Positions 10,758 to 21,528 of a stretch of DNA of 64,000 nucleotides are shown here, one piece after another. A model generated the notes under the pieces. It saw only the letters and a program-made list of their open reading frames with translations, ran no database searches and was not told the DNA's origin. Source of the stretch: Amyelois transitella (lineage: Eukaryota; Arthropoda; Insecta; Lepidoptera; Pyralidae); assembly GCF_032362555.1 (NCBI RefSeq), contig NC_083534.1, positions 3,395,001 through 3,459,000 on the forward strand. The letters run 5' to 3'. A program made the translations under genes and the position numbers. The stretch's first letter is position 1. Each line of letters begins with the position of its first letter.

Positions 10758-10898
10758 ATTAGCTTTCCTCATGCCTTTCATCGGCTGTGGTAAGTCCTCG
10801 TCCACGATCCTGCACACCGTGGTTACTACGTCATCGTGTTCGCTTGGAACTGCGTACGCGCTGGCAGACGCCTCTTCATTTTCATCTTGCCTCGACAT
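10758..10898 (-). CDS. Candidate first exon of the basic-protein gene
   Basis: ATG at 10898 opens 47 codons, MSRQDENEEASASAYAVPSE and onward to PQPMKGMRKAN, then a GTTAGT donor (10757-10752). It is acidic at the start and basic at the end. It exits in phase 0, which matches the acceptor at 8280. The composition is clearly coding-like. The link to 7854-8279 is an inference from phase, strand and spacing. Confidence 0.45.
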
Positions 10899-10971
10899 TT
10901 TTAGCTCTAAAACACTTATATGTATGAAAAACAAAGTTTAAAACACATTGTTGGATAGGTCTCGAAACATA

Positions 10972-11198
10972 TCTATACTAATATTATAAAGCTGAAGAGT
11001 TTGTTTGTTTGTTTGAACGCGCTAATCTCAGGAACTACTGGTTCGAATTGAAAAAATATTTTTATGTTGAATAGACCATTTATCGAGGAAGAAATAATGG
11101 AAAATTTGAATAAAAAATGGGAAAATTTTTCATCCTTGAGGGCTTCAATGATGCTCAAAATAACTATTCCACGCGGACGAAGTCGCGGGCACAGCTAG
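10972..11198 (+). mobile_element. Helitron, intact short copy
   Basis: Starts TCTATACTAATATTATAAAG after A and ends GCACAGCTAG before T, 227 bp. Internal markers are GAACGCGCTAATCTCAGGAA and CGCGGACGAAGTCGCGGGC. Confidence 0.9.
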
Positions 11199-12098
11199 TC
11201 TTTTCTAACGAACCTTATCTAACTAGCCGGCGGCGTAGCATTGCACGCGAGACGCCTTTTATCGCGCGAAAAACTAAATCGCCGTGTTCCTTTATATTAT
11301 GACGTGAACAGGACAACGATATTTTTTCGCGCGATAAAAAATCATGTTTTACTCGTGGACCAACTAATATAAACGCGCTTGCCATTCTGCGTAGCACGGG
11401 GTAGGTTCGAATATAAATCCTATCCGTAGATACCTACTAATGATTCTTTTCTGAATTAAAAGAACGTTTATTAGTTTGAATGCTAACCGATTCTCTTAAC
11501 GGAAAGGGAAAATACCTAAACTTAGGCACTACCTACATATTTCACTTAGGTAAATTCCAGATGGTGTTTTATTCTTCATCCACATTCATTATAAGTATTA
11601 TTTATTTATTTCTATAGGTACTAGTGTAAATTAATTCAAGTAAAAAATATGTTATTTATTATACATTGGGCGCCGTCTATTTGCCATGACTGTTCAAGGT
11701 TGTATAGTTATAAGTTCCTAATTTTAAGACCAATTACCCTATACTTAGTTGGAAAATAAATGAATATTAATTTACCATGATCCCAGTCGAGGTATATACG
11801 GGAGTAACGTCTTGTATAATGCTAGCTTAAAATATAAGTCGGCAAACTTACTTTTCTAGTAAAAATAATATCAGCGATCAATACAATGGTTTAGTTAACA
11901 TTATTTTTAATATTTTACTTTTTATTTTCAATGAGAACGACTGAATTTTTACATTTTACTTCTCCAATTTGTTTTAAGTGATTTTGATAGCTACTGCTTG
12001 TTTTGTCAAATTGTATTTTAAAAATGAATCAGAAAAAAATGAAATGAAAAAGTCTATTAACAGCACAGAGTGAACATAATGCTGTCATTATAATCCGT
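11199..12098. other. Intergenic AT-rich stretch
   Basis: Contains inverted TATCGCGCGAAAAA / TTTTTTCGCGCGATAAAA blocks around 11260-11340, similar to blocks near 19810-19890 and 36640, so another dispersed element is likely. No gene was recognised. Confidence 0.5.
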
Positions 12099-12285
12099 AC
12101 ATACATACATATAGTCACGTAACTATTCCTTGCGGGGTCTGCTTAATAAAGCCCATCGCCTTAAAAAAAAGGATCGCAATTTTATAAGCCTATCCCTTAG
12201 TCGCCTTTTACGACATCCATGGGAAAGAGATGGAGTGGTCCTATTCTTTTTCGTATTGGTGCCGGAACCACACGGCACTATTATA
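12099..12285 (-). repeat. R1 element with internal deletion
   Basis: Holds the tail and hairpin ends, but the middle is deleted. Confidence 0.8.
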
Positions 12286-12328
12286 TTATAATCCGTAAAA
12301 CAACAGATTTAAAAACATTGCATCCATT

Positions 12329-12518
12329 CATATAATCATGTCTATATCCCTTGCGGGGTAGACAGTGCCAGCAGTCTCGAAAGACTGACAGGCCATGTTC
12401 ATGTGTTAGGCTTAATGATAGATAGAAATGAGAAAGAAGAATCCCAAGATTATAAGCCTATCCCTTAGTCGCCTTTTACGACTTCCATAGAAAAGAGATG
12501 GAGTGGTCCTATTCTTTT
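12329..12518 (-). repeat. R1 element
   Basis: Tail through the TTTACGACTTCCATAG region. The hairpin end is lost. Confidence 0.8.
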
Positions 12519-12721
12519 TTATATTTTTATTTATTATTCATTTTCAAATAAAGAGCCATTTCACAAAAATCATGGTGATGGAGTTGGTAAGGTGCTCGGT
12601 TTAAATGCATGATGCGCAGAAAGGCACAGGTTTGAATTCCAACTTGACCATGTACCATTGTACCAATGACTATTTTAGAAGTTATGTGCATTAGTTTGAA
12701 TACTAACCGATAAATATAAAA

Positions 12722-12815
12722 TAAATATATACGGGTCAAATTACACAGATTGAGTAAGCCTTGAAGTTAGTTCCAGACTTGTGTTAAGAGATAATAACTC
12801 AACAATACTCTTATG
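12722..12815 (-). repeat. SINE 3' fragment
   Basis: The inverse of the SINE tail region, with AGACTTGTGTTAAGAGATAA. Confidence 0.6.
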
Positions 12816-13338
12816 GTGAGGGAAAACATCAGAGGAAGGAAACTTGCACATTTAGACATGAGCTTGACATTCAGGCAATGGTAAGTATAAAAGAGGAGTG
12901 TTATAGTTTTTGAAAAAAGCTAAGAGAGGGTGGAAATCACACTTCGGAAAGCAAATAATAACAGATTCTATTGTTATTATTTATTCAGTAAAAGGCTATC
13001 ACAGTAACCTTATAAATACAGTACATTTTGGACACAAAGATTTGGAACATAGCTGTGCAATCTTTTCCTACAATTTTTTGTTTTATGGTAAGTAACAGGA
13101 AACTTTATATGCCTGTTTTACATCCTTCGGGCACACATTTTTTATCTTGGAAGAAATACTATGTTTCATAAAATAATATCAATAATTTGTTTATAAAACA
13201 GGCACTTATATGGATTTAAACATTATCTTATACATGCTGAGATGCATAAATCCGTGTGATTTAAAAAAAATATACCATCAACACTGATTTATGAAACTAA
13301 TTGAGTCATAAGGAATCTTCTGATCAATTATACTAAAA

Positions 13339-13344
13339 TTTATT
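13339..13344 (-). terminator. SmD1 polyadenylation signal
   Basis: AATAAA on the minus strand, 126 bases past the SmD1 stop codon. Confidence 0.6.
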
Positions 13345-13469
13345 GTATCAAAACACAATTTTCTATTCAATCTTTTAATTAAGAATGACAGACCTTAAGA
13401 ATAGCACTTAAAACTATAATTCACAGATGTCGGATTTGAATTACGCATAGCGAAACAGGAATGGTGAGT

Positions 13470-13847
13470 TTAACGACGGCCCCGACCTCTTCCTCCACGT
13501 CCACCTCTAGGACCTCCGCGACCACCACGGCCTCTGCCTCTTCCGCCTCGAGACCCGCCTCTTGGAAAACCTTCCCGCTTCGCCCTACCTTTTGGCGCGT
13601 CATCTAACAGCAACGTCTCCAAAGGTAAACTGTCTGGTAACAGGTAATACCTGATGTTATTTCCTCTTATACTCAAAGTTTCCAGCTGAAGCTCTTCTTT
13701 GTTTTTCAGCGTAACTTTAACAGCCTTCAAATGCGTGTTCATGGCGACATCGACGCCGGTAATTGTACCGTGTACAACACTTCCATTTTTTAGCTCTATT
13801 GTAACTGTTTCATGACTGAGCTTCATCAAAAACCTGACTAGCTTCAT
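13470..13847 (-). CDS. SmD1: Small nuclear ribonucleoprotein Sm D1
   Basis: Encodes 125 residues from ATG at 13847, uninterrupted. The protein is a core Sm-ring subunit that assembles around U1, U2, U4 and U5 snRNAs in the spliceosome. It opens [20 protein letters not shown]. The Sm1 fold spans about residues 8-47 ([19 protein letters not shown]) and Sm2 about 58-78 ([16 protein letters not shown]). The C-terminal tail from about 94 is an RG/RGG run ending GRGRR, the usual target of symmetric arginine methylation. The length is close to that of other animal SmD1 proteins. It is intronless here and diverges from the coiled-coil gene at 14990. Confidence 0.97.
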   Translation of the reverse strand: MKLVRFLMKLSHETVTIELKNGSVVHGTITGVDVAMNTHLKAVKVTLKNKEELQLETLSIRGNNIRYYLLPDSLPLETLLLDDAPKGRAKREGFPRGGSRGGRGRGRGGRGGPRGGRGGRGRGRR

Positions 13848-14333
13848 TTTTAATACGGAATTGTTACAGGACTATAACAAAAACAAGTAAGTTAGTTTCT
13901 TTCTTACGATCACCAAAATTATAACCTCAACTCGTGAAACATAAATATGGCTGTCGCTTCTCTCGCTTTATTTATTAATTATCTTCGTCTATGGTTTTGC
14001 CTTTTATAGCATAGAATTTTAAACACTATTGAAATCTGATGTTGACGTGGCCGTCGTACCATAGTTAAGACTCACAAGTCTCACTATAGCCAAGACTGAA
14101 ATTGTCGTGATGCAGGTTTGTAAATATTACATATATTGGTAATTGACTTTATAGTCTAAGTTGGACAAACACTCTTACATTCAATACTGGAAAATTGAGT
14201 AACTCTGTAGAATTTTTAATAGTGAAACATATTGCATGATAGACGTTGATTCACTAATTACATAGTCTCGTTTATAGCTACTACGTCCAAGCCTTGACTG
14301 TCGTGGCCCAGTCAAGACTAATGAGTCTTAACT
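13848..14333. other. SmD1 upstream region
   Basis: Divergent spacer between SmD1 and the plus-strand gene at 14990. It must hold the SmD1 promoter and perhaps a 5' UTR exon of the plus-strand gene. No clear TATA box was found. Confidence 0.4.
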
Positions 14334-14563
14334 TGTGCCGTGTGGTTCCCGGCACCAATACAAAAAAGAATAGGACCACTCCATCTCTTTCTCATGGATG
14401 TCGTAAAAGGCGACTAAGGGATAGGCTAGCAACCTGTCACTAGTTGTATCTCAATTCTATCATTAAGCCAAATAGCTGAACGTGGCCATTCAGTCTTTTC
14501 AAGACTGTTGGCTCTGTCTACCCCGCAAGGGAGATAGACGTGACCATATGTATGTATGTATGT
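14334..14563 (+). repeat. R1 element, nearly full length
   Basis: Complete from GTGCCGTGTGGTTCCCGGCAC to the (ATGT)n tail, with a short internal deletion. Confidence 0.9.
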
Positions 14564-14989
14564 AACTTAAGCACGCCGGCAAACCCTAACTATGCTTGTA
14601 TTACTCACCTGCGCCTGTGAGTAAGACAAAAGATACACCTTGTCTATGAAATCAGACAGCCGCTGTCACTTTCCCTGCCCCTTGCTCTTCACCCTCTGTG
14701 CCTATATTTTTGTTTTTATTTGAAATTGAACGAATTTATCGTTACATCCTACTTAACTTCTTAAATAATAAAATTAATGTTTTGGTTTTATATAAAGATT
14801 ATTTAGTGCATTATTTCTGTTTCTTGTATTTTATCATAAAGTGGAATACTTTGCACATTTACACAAAGCCAACTTCTGTGAGTGCTTAAAAATCGAATTA
14901 AGTAGGTACTTGGTACAATAAACATTGCACTTACATAGATTTATAGATCACAACATTTATATTCTGTTCTTTTTTGTAAATTCACAGAT

Positions 14990-15385
14990 ATGGCAGACCT
15001 TTTATTAGACGAGAAATGCGAACAGCTCATGAACGTTGTGGTTGATACGCGAAAAAAATTCGGCAAAATGTGTGTCGAATATGAAATGAAAGCGTCGCTT
15101 GTAGAAAATCAGATGTTGAATTTACAGTTGGAAACTATATCAAATCATCGATTCAAGCCTAAACACACGGTCCCAACCGAATTAGATGATACATGTAAGG
15201 AGATAGAAAATTTTACTTCAGAAATTATGCAGCGACAACAGAAAATGGAGATTTTGAAGAGAAGATTAAAAGCTACACAGGAAGTGGTGTTACAGATGAA
15301 GAATGATAATGTTGCCAGTAAGCTGATGGAACCTGTTACAGCCGATGTAATGTTGGCGAGGGCAAAATTAAAGAATTTAAAATGA
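14990..15385 (+). CDS. Small coiled-coil protein of unknown function
   Basis: Encodes 131 residues from ATG at 14990 in a single exon. The base pattern TTCACAG just before the ATG suggests that a 5' UTR intron ends there. The sequence opens MADLLLDEKCEQLMNVVVDT and is mostly predicted helix with heptad-like Leu/Met/Ile spacing (MLNLQLETI; IMQRQQKMEILKRRLKATQE), with a His/Pro-containing hinge at about residues 52-63. Small kinetochore, augmin or centrosomal subunits look like this, but I cannot assign a family. No signal peptide or membrane segment is seen. Confidence 0.8.
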   Translation: MADLLLDEKCEQLMNVVVDTRKKFGKMCVEYEMKASLVENQMLNLQLETISNHRFKPKHTVPTELDDTCKEIENFTSEIMQRQQKMEILKRRLKATQEVVLQMKNDNVASKLMEPVTADVMLARAKLKNLK

Positions 15386-15611
15386 TACTGGTGATTTTAA
15401 TTAATGTCATATTTTTAAAACCCTGGTGGTTGAACTGTTAAAGTGTTTGACTAAATAAGGATGGTGCACGAATTCTAATCTTAATGCTGTTGTGTATGAA
15501 TGACTATTTTCTAAAATATATCGGTAAAGGTATGTACATATGTTTGTTTGATAACCAACGGTTTATAAATTACAGTGACAGTAAAAATGACGCAACATGT
15601 ATGGAAAAAGA

Positions 15612-15617
15612 AATAAA
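15612..15617 (+). terminator. Possible polyadenylation signal of the coiled-coil gene
   Basis: AATAAA about 230 bases after the stop. A second occurs near 15889. Confidence 0.35.
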
Positions 15618-15898
15618 TTTAGTTTCAAAATAACTTATAAATTATCACTAAATGACTTGAACACAACTTGTTATACTACCGCTTTAAAAGAGCAAGTGTG
15701 GAAGAATCGACGGAATAAACTACACTGTACCATAACTCAGGCAACTGGATTTGTAAACATGATCCAGTTTGGGTTAGGTGGGTTACCCAGAAAGATTGCT
15801 TATAGAGGATGTTATGGCTAAAGTATATATTTTATTTAGCAGATATAAATATTTGGACATAAACAATTTTCATCAAAGAAATAATTAAATAAATGTAG

Positions 15899-15945
15899 TG
15901 TATATTCCCTCCGGGAAAGAGGCATGATTTTATGTATGTATGTAA
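15899..15945 (+). mobile_element. RTE-like LINE 3' tail
   Basis: TCCCTCCGGGAAAGAGGCAT followed by GATTTTATGTATGTATG. Confidence 0.65.
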
Positions 15946-16287
15946 AAAATAAAACACAAAATTATTAATTTTAATAATAAGAATATTATTAATTTTATAC
16001 ATTCCACCTTATACAACCGCAATTATTAAATGCAAAAATTTTTAAACGGATTTATTTTTGATTGTTGAATTGGCTCTATCAAGTAAATGCAAGAGCAGTG
16101 CACCCCTCGTTTGATTCAGCTTGTATAACTGGAAGGTTGGTAGATAGGATATTGTCTGTGTCAACCCTGTAACATGACATGTATACGGCTGGTTTCATCG
16201 CTGGTCATACGCGTACTTGACCAGCAGAGCGCTGTGAAACGTGTTACTATAGCATTACGTTGCAAAGTACAGCTTCATCGGCAGTGA

Positions 16288-16441
16288 TGGTCAATGAAAA
16301 TGCTGCAGTGTAGTTTGCTCCGCCTCTTCTACACATGCGCTTTGGAAGCGGTAGTAGTTATAATAAGATTTAAGTGATGTGACTTCAATAAGTGATACCT
16401 TGTGTCCAATTTTGAAAATAAATCTATCTATTCTATTCTAT
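16288..16441 (+). repeat. R2 SINE-like element
   Basis: Nearly complete, from AATGCTGCAGTGTAGTTTGC to the (TATTC)n tail. The tail ends about 12 bp past the kraken stop codon, so the 3' UTR of that gene is largely this element read in reverse. Confidence 0.85.
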
Positions 16442-16453
16442 CATCAAATATCA

Positions 16454-16745
16454 TCATAATTTCGCTCTAAAATGCTTTCTGTCCATAAACTCGACTATGT
16501 GAGGCACCAATTCTCCAGGATGTGTCACGTGCAAATCGTGATACGCATCTATATACACATTAAATACTGTAGGACTATCGAATACGAAGTGTTTTTGGAC
16601 ATATTCCCTCTCTTCCTTGGGTATTTTGGTCTTGGTCCCGTGAATGTTGAGGGTGGGCGGAGGCCTGTGTTGAAGAATGTAGACGAGGGAGTCTTTGAAA
16701 GCCGGGATGTTGAGCATCCGACGCATGATGGGTTGGGTTGATGTT
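16454..16745 (-). CDS. kraken: Kraken hydrolase exon 6 (C-terminus)
   Basis: Follows TTTTACAG and completes an Arg codon. It encodes TSTQPIMRRMLNIPAFK through the HDLHVTHP histidine block to the stop at 16454. Confidence 0.93.
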
Positions 16746-19700
16746 CTGTAAAATTAAATTGCATTTTTAGAATGTGCTTCCAAAGGATTTTTTTCTATAC
16801 AGGACAAATTACACTTTTTTTTTTTTAATTACTTAGAGTGAGTTAGCCTCGAAGTAAGTTCGAGACTTGTGTTACGAGATACTAACTCAACGATACTAAG
16901 TATATTTTATAATAAATACTTATATAGATAAACATTCAAGATCCAGACCAATCAGAGACAGTTTTCTCATCATGCCCTGGCCGGAATTCGAACCCGGGGC
17001 CTCCGGTGTCACAGAAAAGCGTACTACCGCTGCGCCACAGAGGCCATGAAGTAACCTTCCTGTAGCTGTACATTATTTATTTTTCAATTTTCTTGATCTA
17101 TAATTTCTTTGATCGATTCTATTACGTTTTATAGTCTACAGAGTAGACAGAGCCAACAGCCTTGAAAAGACTGAAAAGCCACTTTCAGAAACAGTCACTA
17201 TATGAATCTCAATTATATCAGTAAGCCAAACAGCAAAACGTGGCATATCAGTATTTTCAAGACAGTCGGCTCTTTCTACCCCGCAAGGGATATAGACGTG
17301 CTTATATGTATGTATGTATGTTTCCTTGATTGCCTTACAATGATGCCATGTTTTTCTTCATTACAAGACCAGAATTAAAACTTGCGCCAGATGAATATGC
17401 TCCTATTCCTTTTACGACATCCATGGGAAAGACGTATTGAACACATTCTTAAGCGCCGGGAACCGCACGGCGTTTACCTGACGAGTCCGTTCTCAGCTGC
17501 CACCATGGACCGCGACAGCACTGTCTCGGCCTGCTGCCGAGTCAAGTTGCGAGTGCTCATCGTGGATTCTATGAGCTGATCGCGCGAGAACAACCTTGGG
17601 GGTGCCCTGAAATGTAAATAAGTAAATGCTTTATTGTTCACTAAAGGAGTACATCTATACTAATATTATAAAGTTGAAGAGTTTGTTTGAACGCGCTAAT
17701 CTCAGGAACTACTGGTTCGAATTGAAAAATTCAGATGGTGTAGTAATAGCGGCAGGTTGCTAGCCCATCGCCTTAAAAAGAATCCCAAGTTTGTAATCCT
17801 ATCCCTTAGTCGCCTTTTACGACATCCACGGGAAAGAGATGAAGTGGTATTATTCTTTTTTGTATTGGTGCCGGGAACCACACAGCACAGCGCTGCTCCA
17901 ATATTTTCTTGTGTAACTATGAAAAAAAAAATAAGTTTAAAAAAAAATCTATCAACTCACCCGTTGTACAAATGATAATGGTCGTAATAATATTCATGAC
18001 ACCACTTAAACCAGAACGCGTGGGCTTCGTTCAGATAATAATATGCTGTCAACGCTAGCAGAGGATCTATTTTGATGATCCTCTTGATTTTACCGGGGTA
18101 AAGATGGTGATACAAAGATGCTGTAAGAAATATAACAAATAATTTGTACAACATAAACACTCGCACCTTACTAAATCAAAAAACAAACTAAATTGAAATT
18201 GCTTCATCCGTTTGTGAGCTATGATACCACTAACAGACAAACACGACAAACTTATAACACCCCGCTTTTCCCGTCGAGGGTTAAAATGCGTGAACAATGC
18301 ACGTGGAGGTATTGATTCAAATTATGCTGTGTTATGTACCTACATTAGTTTAAGTGCCAACCAATGCTCTTACGATGAGGGAAAACATCGTGAATAAACC
18401 TGCATAACTGACTGAAAATGCAGGTGCAACCATAAAGATGTGGGGATCCTTTTTAAAGTGCCGTGTGGTTCCCGGCACCAATACAGAAAAGAAAAGGACC
18501 ACTCCATATCTGGATTCCATGGATGTCGTAAAAAGCGACTAAGGAATAGGCAAGTAAACTTGGGATACTCCATTTAGGCGATGGGCTAGCAACCTGTCAC
18601 TATTTGAATCTCAATTCTATCATTAAGCCGAACAGCTGAACGTGGCCTATCGGTCTTTCAGCTCTGTCTTCCCCACAAGCACTAAAGACGTGGTTATATG
18701 TATGAAAGCCTTACCAATTAAACATCCCATGGAATGTGCCACACACATGAAGCTCCTCCACTGCAAATGGTTAACTATATCCTTAATGGTTTCCACGACG
18801 AAGGCTTGCTGGACTAGCAGACTGGTGGCGACGTGATCCGATTTGCCGTGCCCTGAAAATTAGACGAATTAATAACTTTTGTGAAAGAGAACGGCTTACA
18901 ATCGATATCTTCCTTTTTTAAGACGGTTTAAACCTTCTCCTAAGTGTATCTAAATAAACATTTTCCTGAAAACCGCATCAAAATCGGTTCAGCGAAACGC
19001 GAGATAATAGCAGACAAACATACATAATACATAACATACAGGTGAAACTGAGAACCACCTTTTTTGGAGGTGTTAATTATATTGTTTGAAGTTCGAGACT
19101 TGTGTGTCATTAGATACTAACTCTACATATTTTATAATGATTACTTAGGTATACTTACAAATGTATGAACCGATTTTGATGCAGTTTTCAGGAAAGTGTT
19201 TGTTCCACTTAGGAGAAAGTATAAAAAATTTAACCGACTTCACAAAAACAGGACTTCGATTGGAGGCGGTTCTATTTTTACCAAAGTTATTTTAACTACC
19301 TATAATAAAGGACATTTTCATCAGATCTCACCAGGAAAGTCGAAGCTGACATAGTGATACGTGTCCGGCAGTAGAGACACCAAAGGTTCGAAGGTGGCCG
19401 CCGAGTCCATGTAGCCGTGTACCAGGAGAACTCCTGGCTTGTACCTGTCTCCCCAGCTGATTACTGCAATAAGTATAAATATACATATATACGGGACAAA
19501 TTACACGGATTGAGTAAGCCTCGAAGTAAGAGACTTGCGTTACGAGATACTAACTCAAATATACAAATTCTCGTGTCACAATGTTCGTTCCCGTACTCCT
19601 CCGAAACGGCATGACCGATTGTCATGAAATTTTGTGAGCATCTTGAGTAGGTCTGAGAATCGGCCAACATCTATTTTTACGTTTATTAATATCAGTAAGT

Positions 19701-20393
19701 TTATATATTATTAATGATGTTCACAAGCCAATGCCTTTATTTACATACTCGTGCCCATACATACATTGGGCACGAGTATATCCTTAGATTCTTTCGCTCC
19801 TTAGTCGCCGTTTTTTCACGCGATAAACTGTCGCTATTTAGCTTTTAATTATGACGTGAAACGGACCAGCGATTGTTTATCGCGCGATAAAAATGTCGTA
19901 GCGTGCGATGTAGAACATACTCAACATCTACCTACCCCGAAGTTGAGATGGACGAGACATATTCTAACCACACGGTACAAACCAGAAACATGGGTACATA
20001 AAAACACGCCGCTTTCCAGGAAGGGTAGGCAGGCAGAGTCTAAATCTTCACTTCAATTGTTTTTCACTTTTCGTGACTAGCGATCCATAGCGATCATACA
20101 AACTCAAGTAGGTACCTACAAAATTTTGCTCGTGAAATGGTTTGTATGTAGAAATTTACCGTAACATACAAAAATGATTGATTTTAAATGATGATAAAAT
20201 GTAAAAGCCTGTCTTAAATTGAAGCACTTTAATAAAGGACTACAATTATTTACTTAGGTACCTGAAGATAATTTGGGTTAAACAACTAAATTAAAAATAT
20301 ATAAATAAAATTAAAATTATGCTGGCAATACTTACTCGCAATTTTTCCCCATTTTGTATTTAAAAACCACTCTTTAGTTAATTTTGCTTTCAT
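16454..20393 (-). CDS. kraken: Kraken/SERHL-type serine hydrolase, complete six-exon gene
   Basis: Exons on the minus strand are 20336-20393, 19332-19463, 18715-18852, 17961-18120, 17478-17606 and 16454-16745. All introns are GT-AG and the phases agree, giving 302 residues. The protein is an alpha/beta-hydrolase. The oxyanion strand is VLLVHGYMD (about residues 31-39), followed by FDFPGHGKSD (60-69) and the nucleophile elbow AHSMG with Ser104. A cap with STMSTRNLTRQQAETVL and a final AYHDLHVTHP block (from residue 273) carries the likely catalytic His. This pattern is that of Drosophila kraken and vertebrate SERHL, predicted intracellular or peroxisomal ester hydrolases of unclear substrate. 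No signal peptide is seen. Confidence 0.93.
16806..17046 (-). mobile_element. SINE, inverted copy
   Basis: Full tRNA-like head (17046 side) and body, in kraken intron 5. The A-rich tail lies at 16806-16836. Confidence 0.9.
17136..17321 (+). repeat. R1 composite: two opposed 3' parts
   Basis: A short inverted tail segment (GTAGACAGAGCCAACAGCC) runs into a forward copy that ends in (ATGT)n. Confidence 0.7.
17403..17471 (-). repeat. R1 hairpin-end fragment next to a splice donor
   Basis: CGCCGGGAACCGCACGGCG marks the R1 5' end. On the transcribed strand it begins about seven bases inside kraken intron 5 (donor at 17477-17476). Confidence 0.75.
17478..17606 (-). CDS. kraken: Kraken hydrolase exon 5
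   Basis: Encodes APPRLFSRDQLIESTMSTRN and on to MVAAENGLV, between TTTCAG and GTAAAC. Phases are 2 in and 2 out. Confidence 0.93.
17654..17741 (+). mobile_element. Helitron 5' fragment
   Basis: TCTATACTAATATTATAAAG start and GAACGCGCTAATCTCAGGAA, cut off by the R1 copy that follows. Confidence 0.8.
17743..17887 (-). repeat. R1 element, hairpin half
   Basis: From the GACAGGTT-like middle to ATTGGTGCCGGGAACCACAC. Confidence 0.8.
17961..18120 (-). CDS. kraken: Kraken hydrolase exon 4
   Basis: Encodes SLYHHLYPGKIKRIIKIDPL through HEYYYDHYHLYN, between TTACAG and GTGAGT. Phases are 1 in and 2 out. Confidence 0.93.
18459..18706 (+). repeat. R1 element, nearly full length
   Basis: From GTGCCGTGTGGTTCCCGGCAC to GTGGTTATATGTATG. 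The tail ends about seven bases from the kraken exon 3 donor (18714-18713). Confidence 0.85.
18715..18852 (-). CDS. kraken: Kraken hydrolase exon 3 (nucleophile)
   Basis: Encodes HGKSDHVATSLLVQQAFVVE through WRSFMCVAHSMGCLI, with Ser104 in AHSMG. TTTTCAG acceptor, GTAAGG donor. Confidence 0.93.
19332..19463 (-). CDS. kraken: Kraken hydrolase exon 2
   Basis: Encodes ISWGDRYKPGVLLVHGYMDS through HYVSFDFP. TTGCAG acceptor, GTGAGA donor. Confidence 0.93.
19488..19562 (-). repeat. SINE 3' fragment
   Basis: Inverted SINE tail with TTACGAGATACTAACTCAA, 25 bp from a kraken exon. Confidence 0.6.
20336..20393 (-). CDS. kraken: Kraken hydrolase exon 1
   Basis: ATG at 20393 opens MKAKLTKEWFLNTKWGKIA, then a GTAAGT donor. 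The single base out and the TA opening exon 2 make an Ile codon. Confidence 0.85.
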
Positions 20394-21528
20394 TTTAGCA
20401 TCCGTTTCTTATCTTAGACTGAAGTACATAAAGTAGTGTAATATTTTAAAATTTGCTGAATTAATTAATTTACACTTTTATTTTTAAGTTTCTCTTTTGC
20501 ACATTGTATTTGTTTTTGTTCAATAATACCTACTAGAGCTTATTTTATTAACCCCGCAAAAACAATAACTTTCTTATTTACGTATACTTTAGTCGGTAGA
20601 TTAGATACCTATTTACTTTTAATATTTATGTAGTTTGTCTCAACATAATACAATCACATCACGCACACCACAAATAATGAATGTATAAAATATTATTATC
20701 TACGTTTATCTAATTATTATTCGCCAAAGAGATAATCGCGTATATCCAGACAGTATTAACTATCAACTAAATCATTTGCTATTTGGAATTTGTACAGGTG
20801 AATGTTTTTATCAAGGTTAAAGTCAAAAGGCGAATGGAAGGTTTTCGTCATATTTATTTTGTTATCGGGCATATATAGCTCATTTACGCTTTTCTGTTGT
20901 CGAACTTGTCGATAAAACTGAAAACAATTATCTACTTTTGAATTGTACTAGTTTATGAATGAATGCTAGTATTTTTGCGTAGAATTGATTGATCATGAAA
21001 TGCATGAATGTATCAATCAAACTATAAAAACACAGATAAAAATTTGAAATGACGTCACGTTAAGTTCTCAGCTCTTTTTTTTTTGTTTTTTTTTTTATCG
21101 CTAAGCGATGATGTTCACGGCCATGGATACATCTTTTTAAAAATAATTTAGTGTTAAAGTGTGTAAGTATTTTGGCAGCATGTATAAGATATACACCGAG
21201 ATAAGCTGGGGTTTTATTTGAAAAGAATAATCATTATTTGGCGCATATATGACATTTATTTGACATCAAAGTTACATTGATAGTGGCATTCACAATAGCA
21301 ATCAGCATGAAGCCCGACACGTTTTTCTTTAGGATTTAGAAAAATAATCGTTGCTAAGCAGTTTCGTTTGTATGTTGCCTAGCAGCTCAGTTGGGCGGTA
21401 GAATATATCATATCGTCTTTATTTCCAGGCTGGGTTTGTTTAGCTAAAAAACAGGAGTTCAAACGAAAATAGGAATTTGGGAAAATAGTGGTGATCTCAA
21501 AGGTTTTACGCTTATTTTTTAGCCCACT
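20394..21528. other. Divergent promoter region of kraken and PEBP genes
   Basis: AT-rich with no repeat family recognised. TTTTTTTAG just before the PEBP ATG could be the acceptor of a 5' UTR intron. Confidence 0.45.

Noticed and set aside
15597-15821. 74-codon frame after the coiled-coil gene
   Set aside because: Includes an R2-like piece (GGAATAAACTACACTGTACC) and no recognisable protein pattern; likely 3' UTR or repeat.
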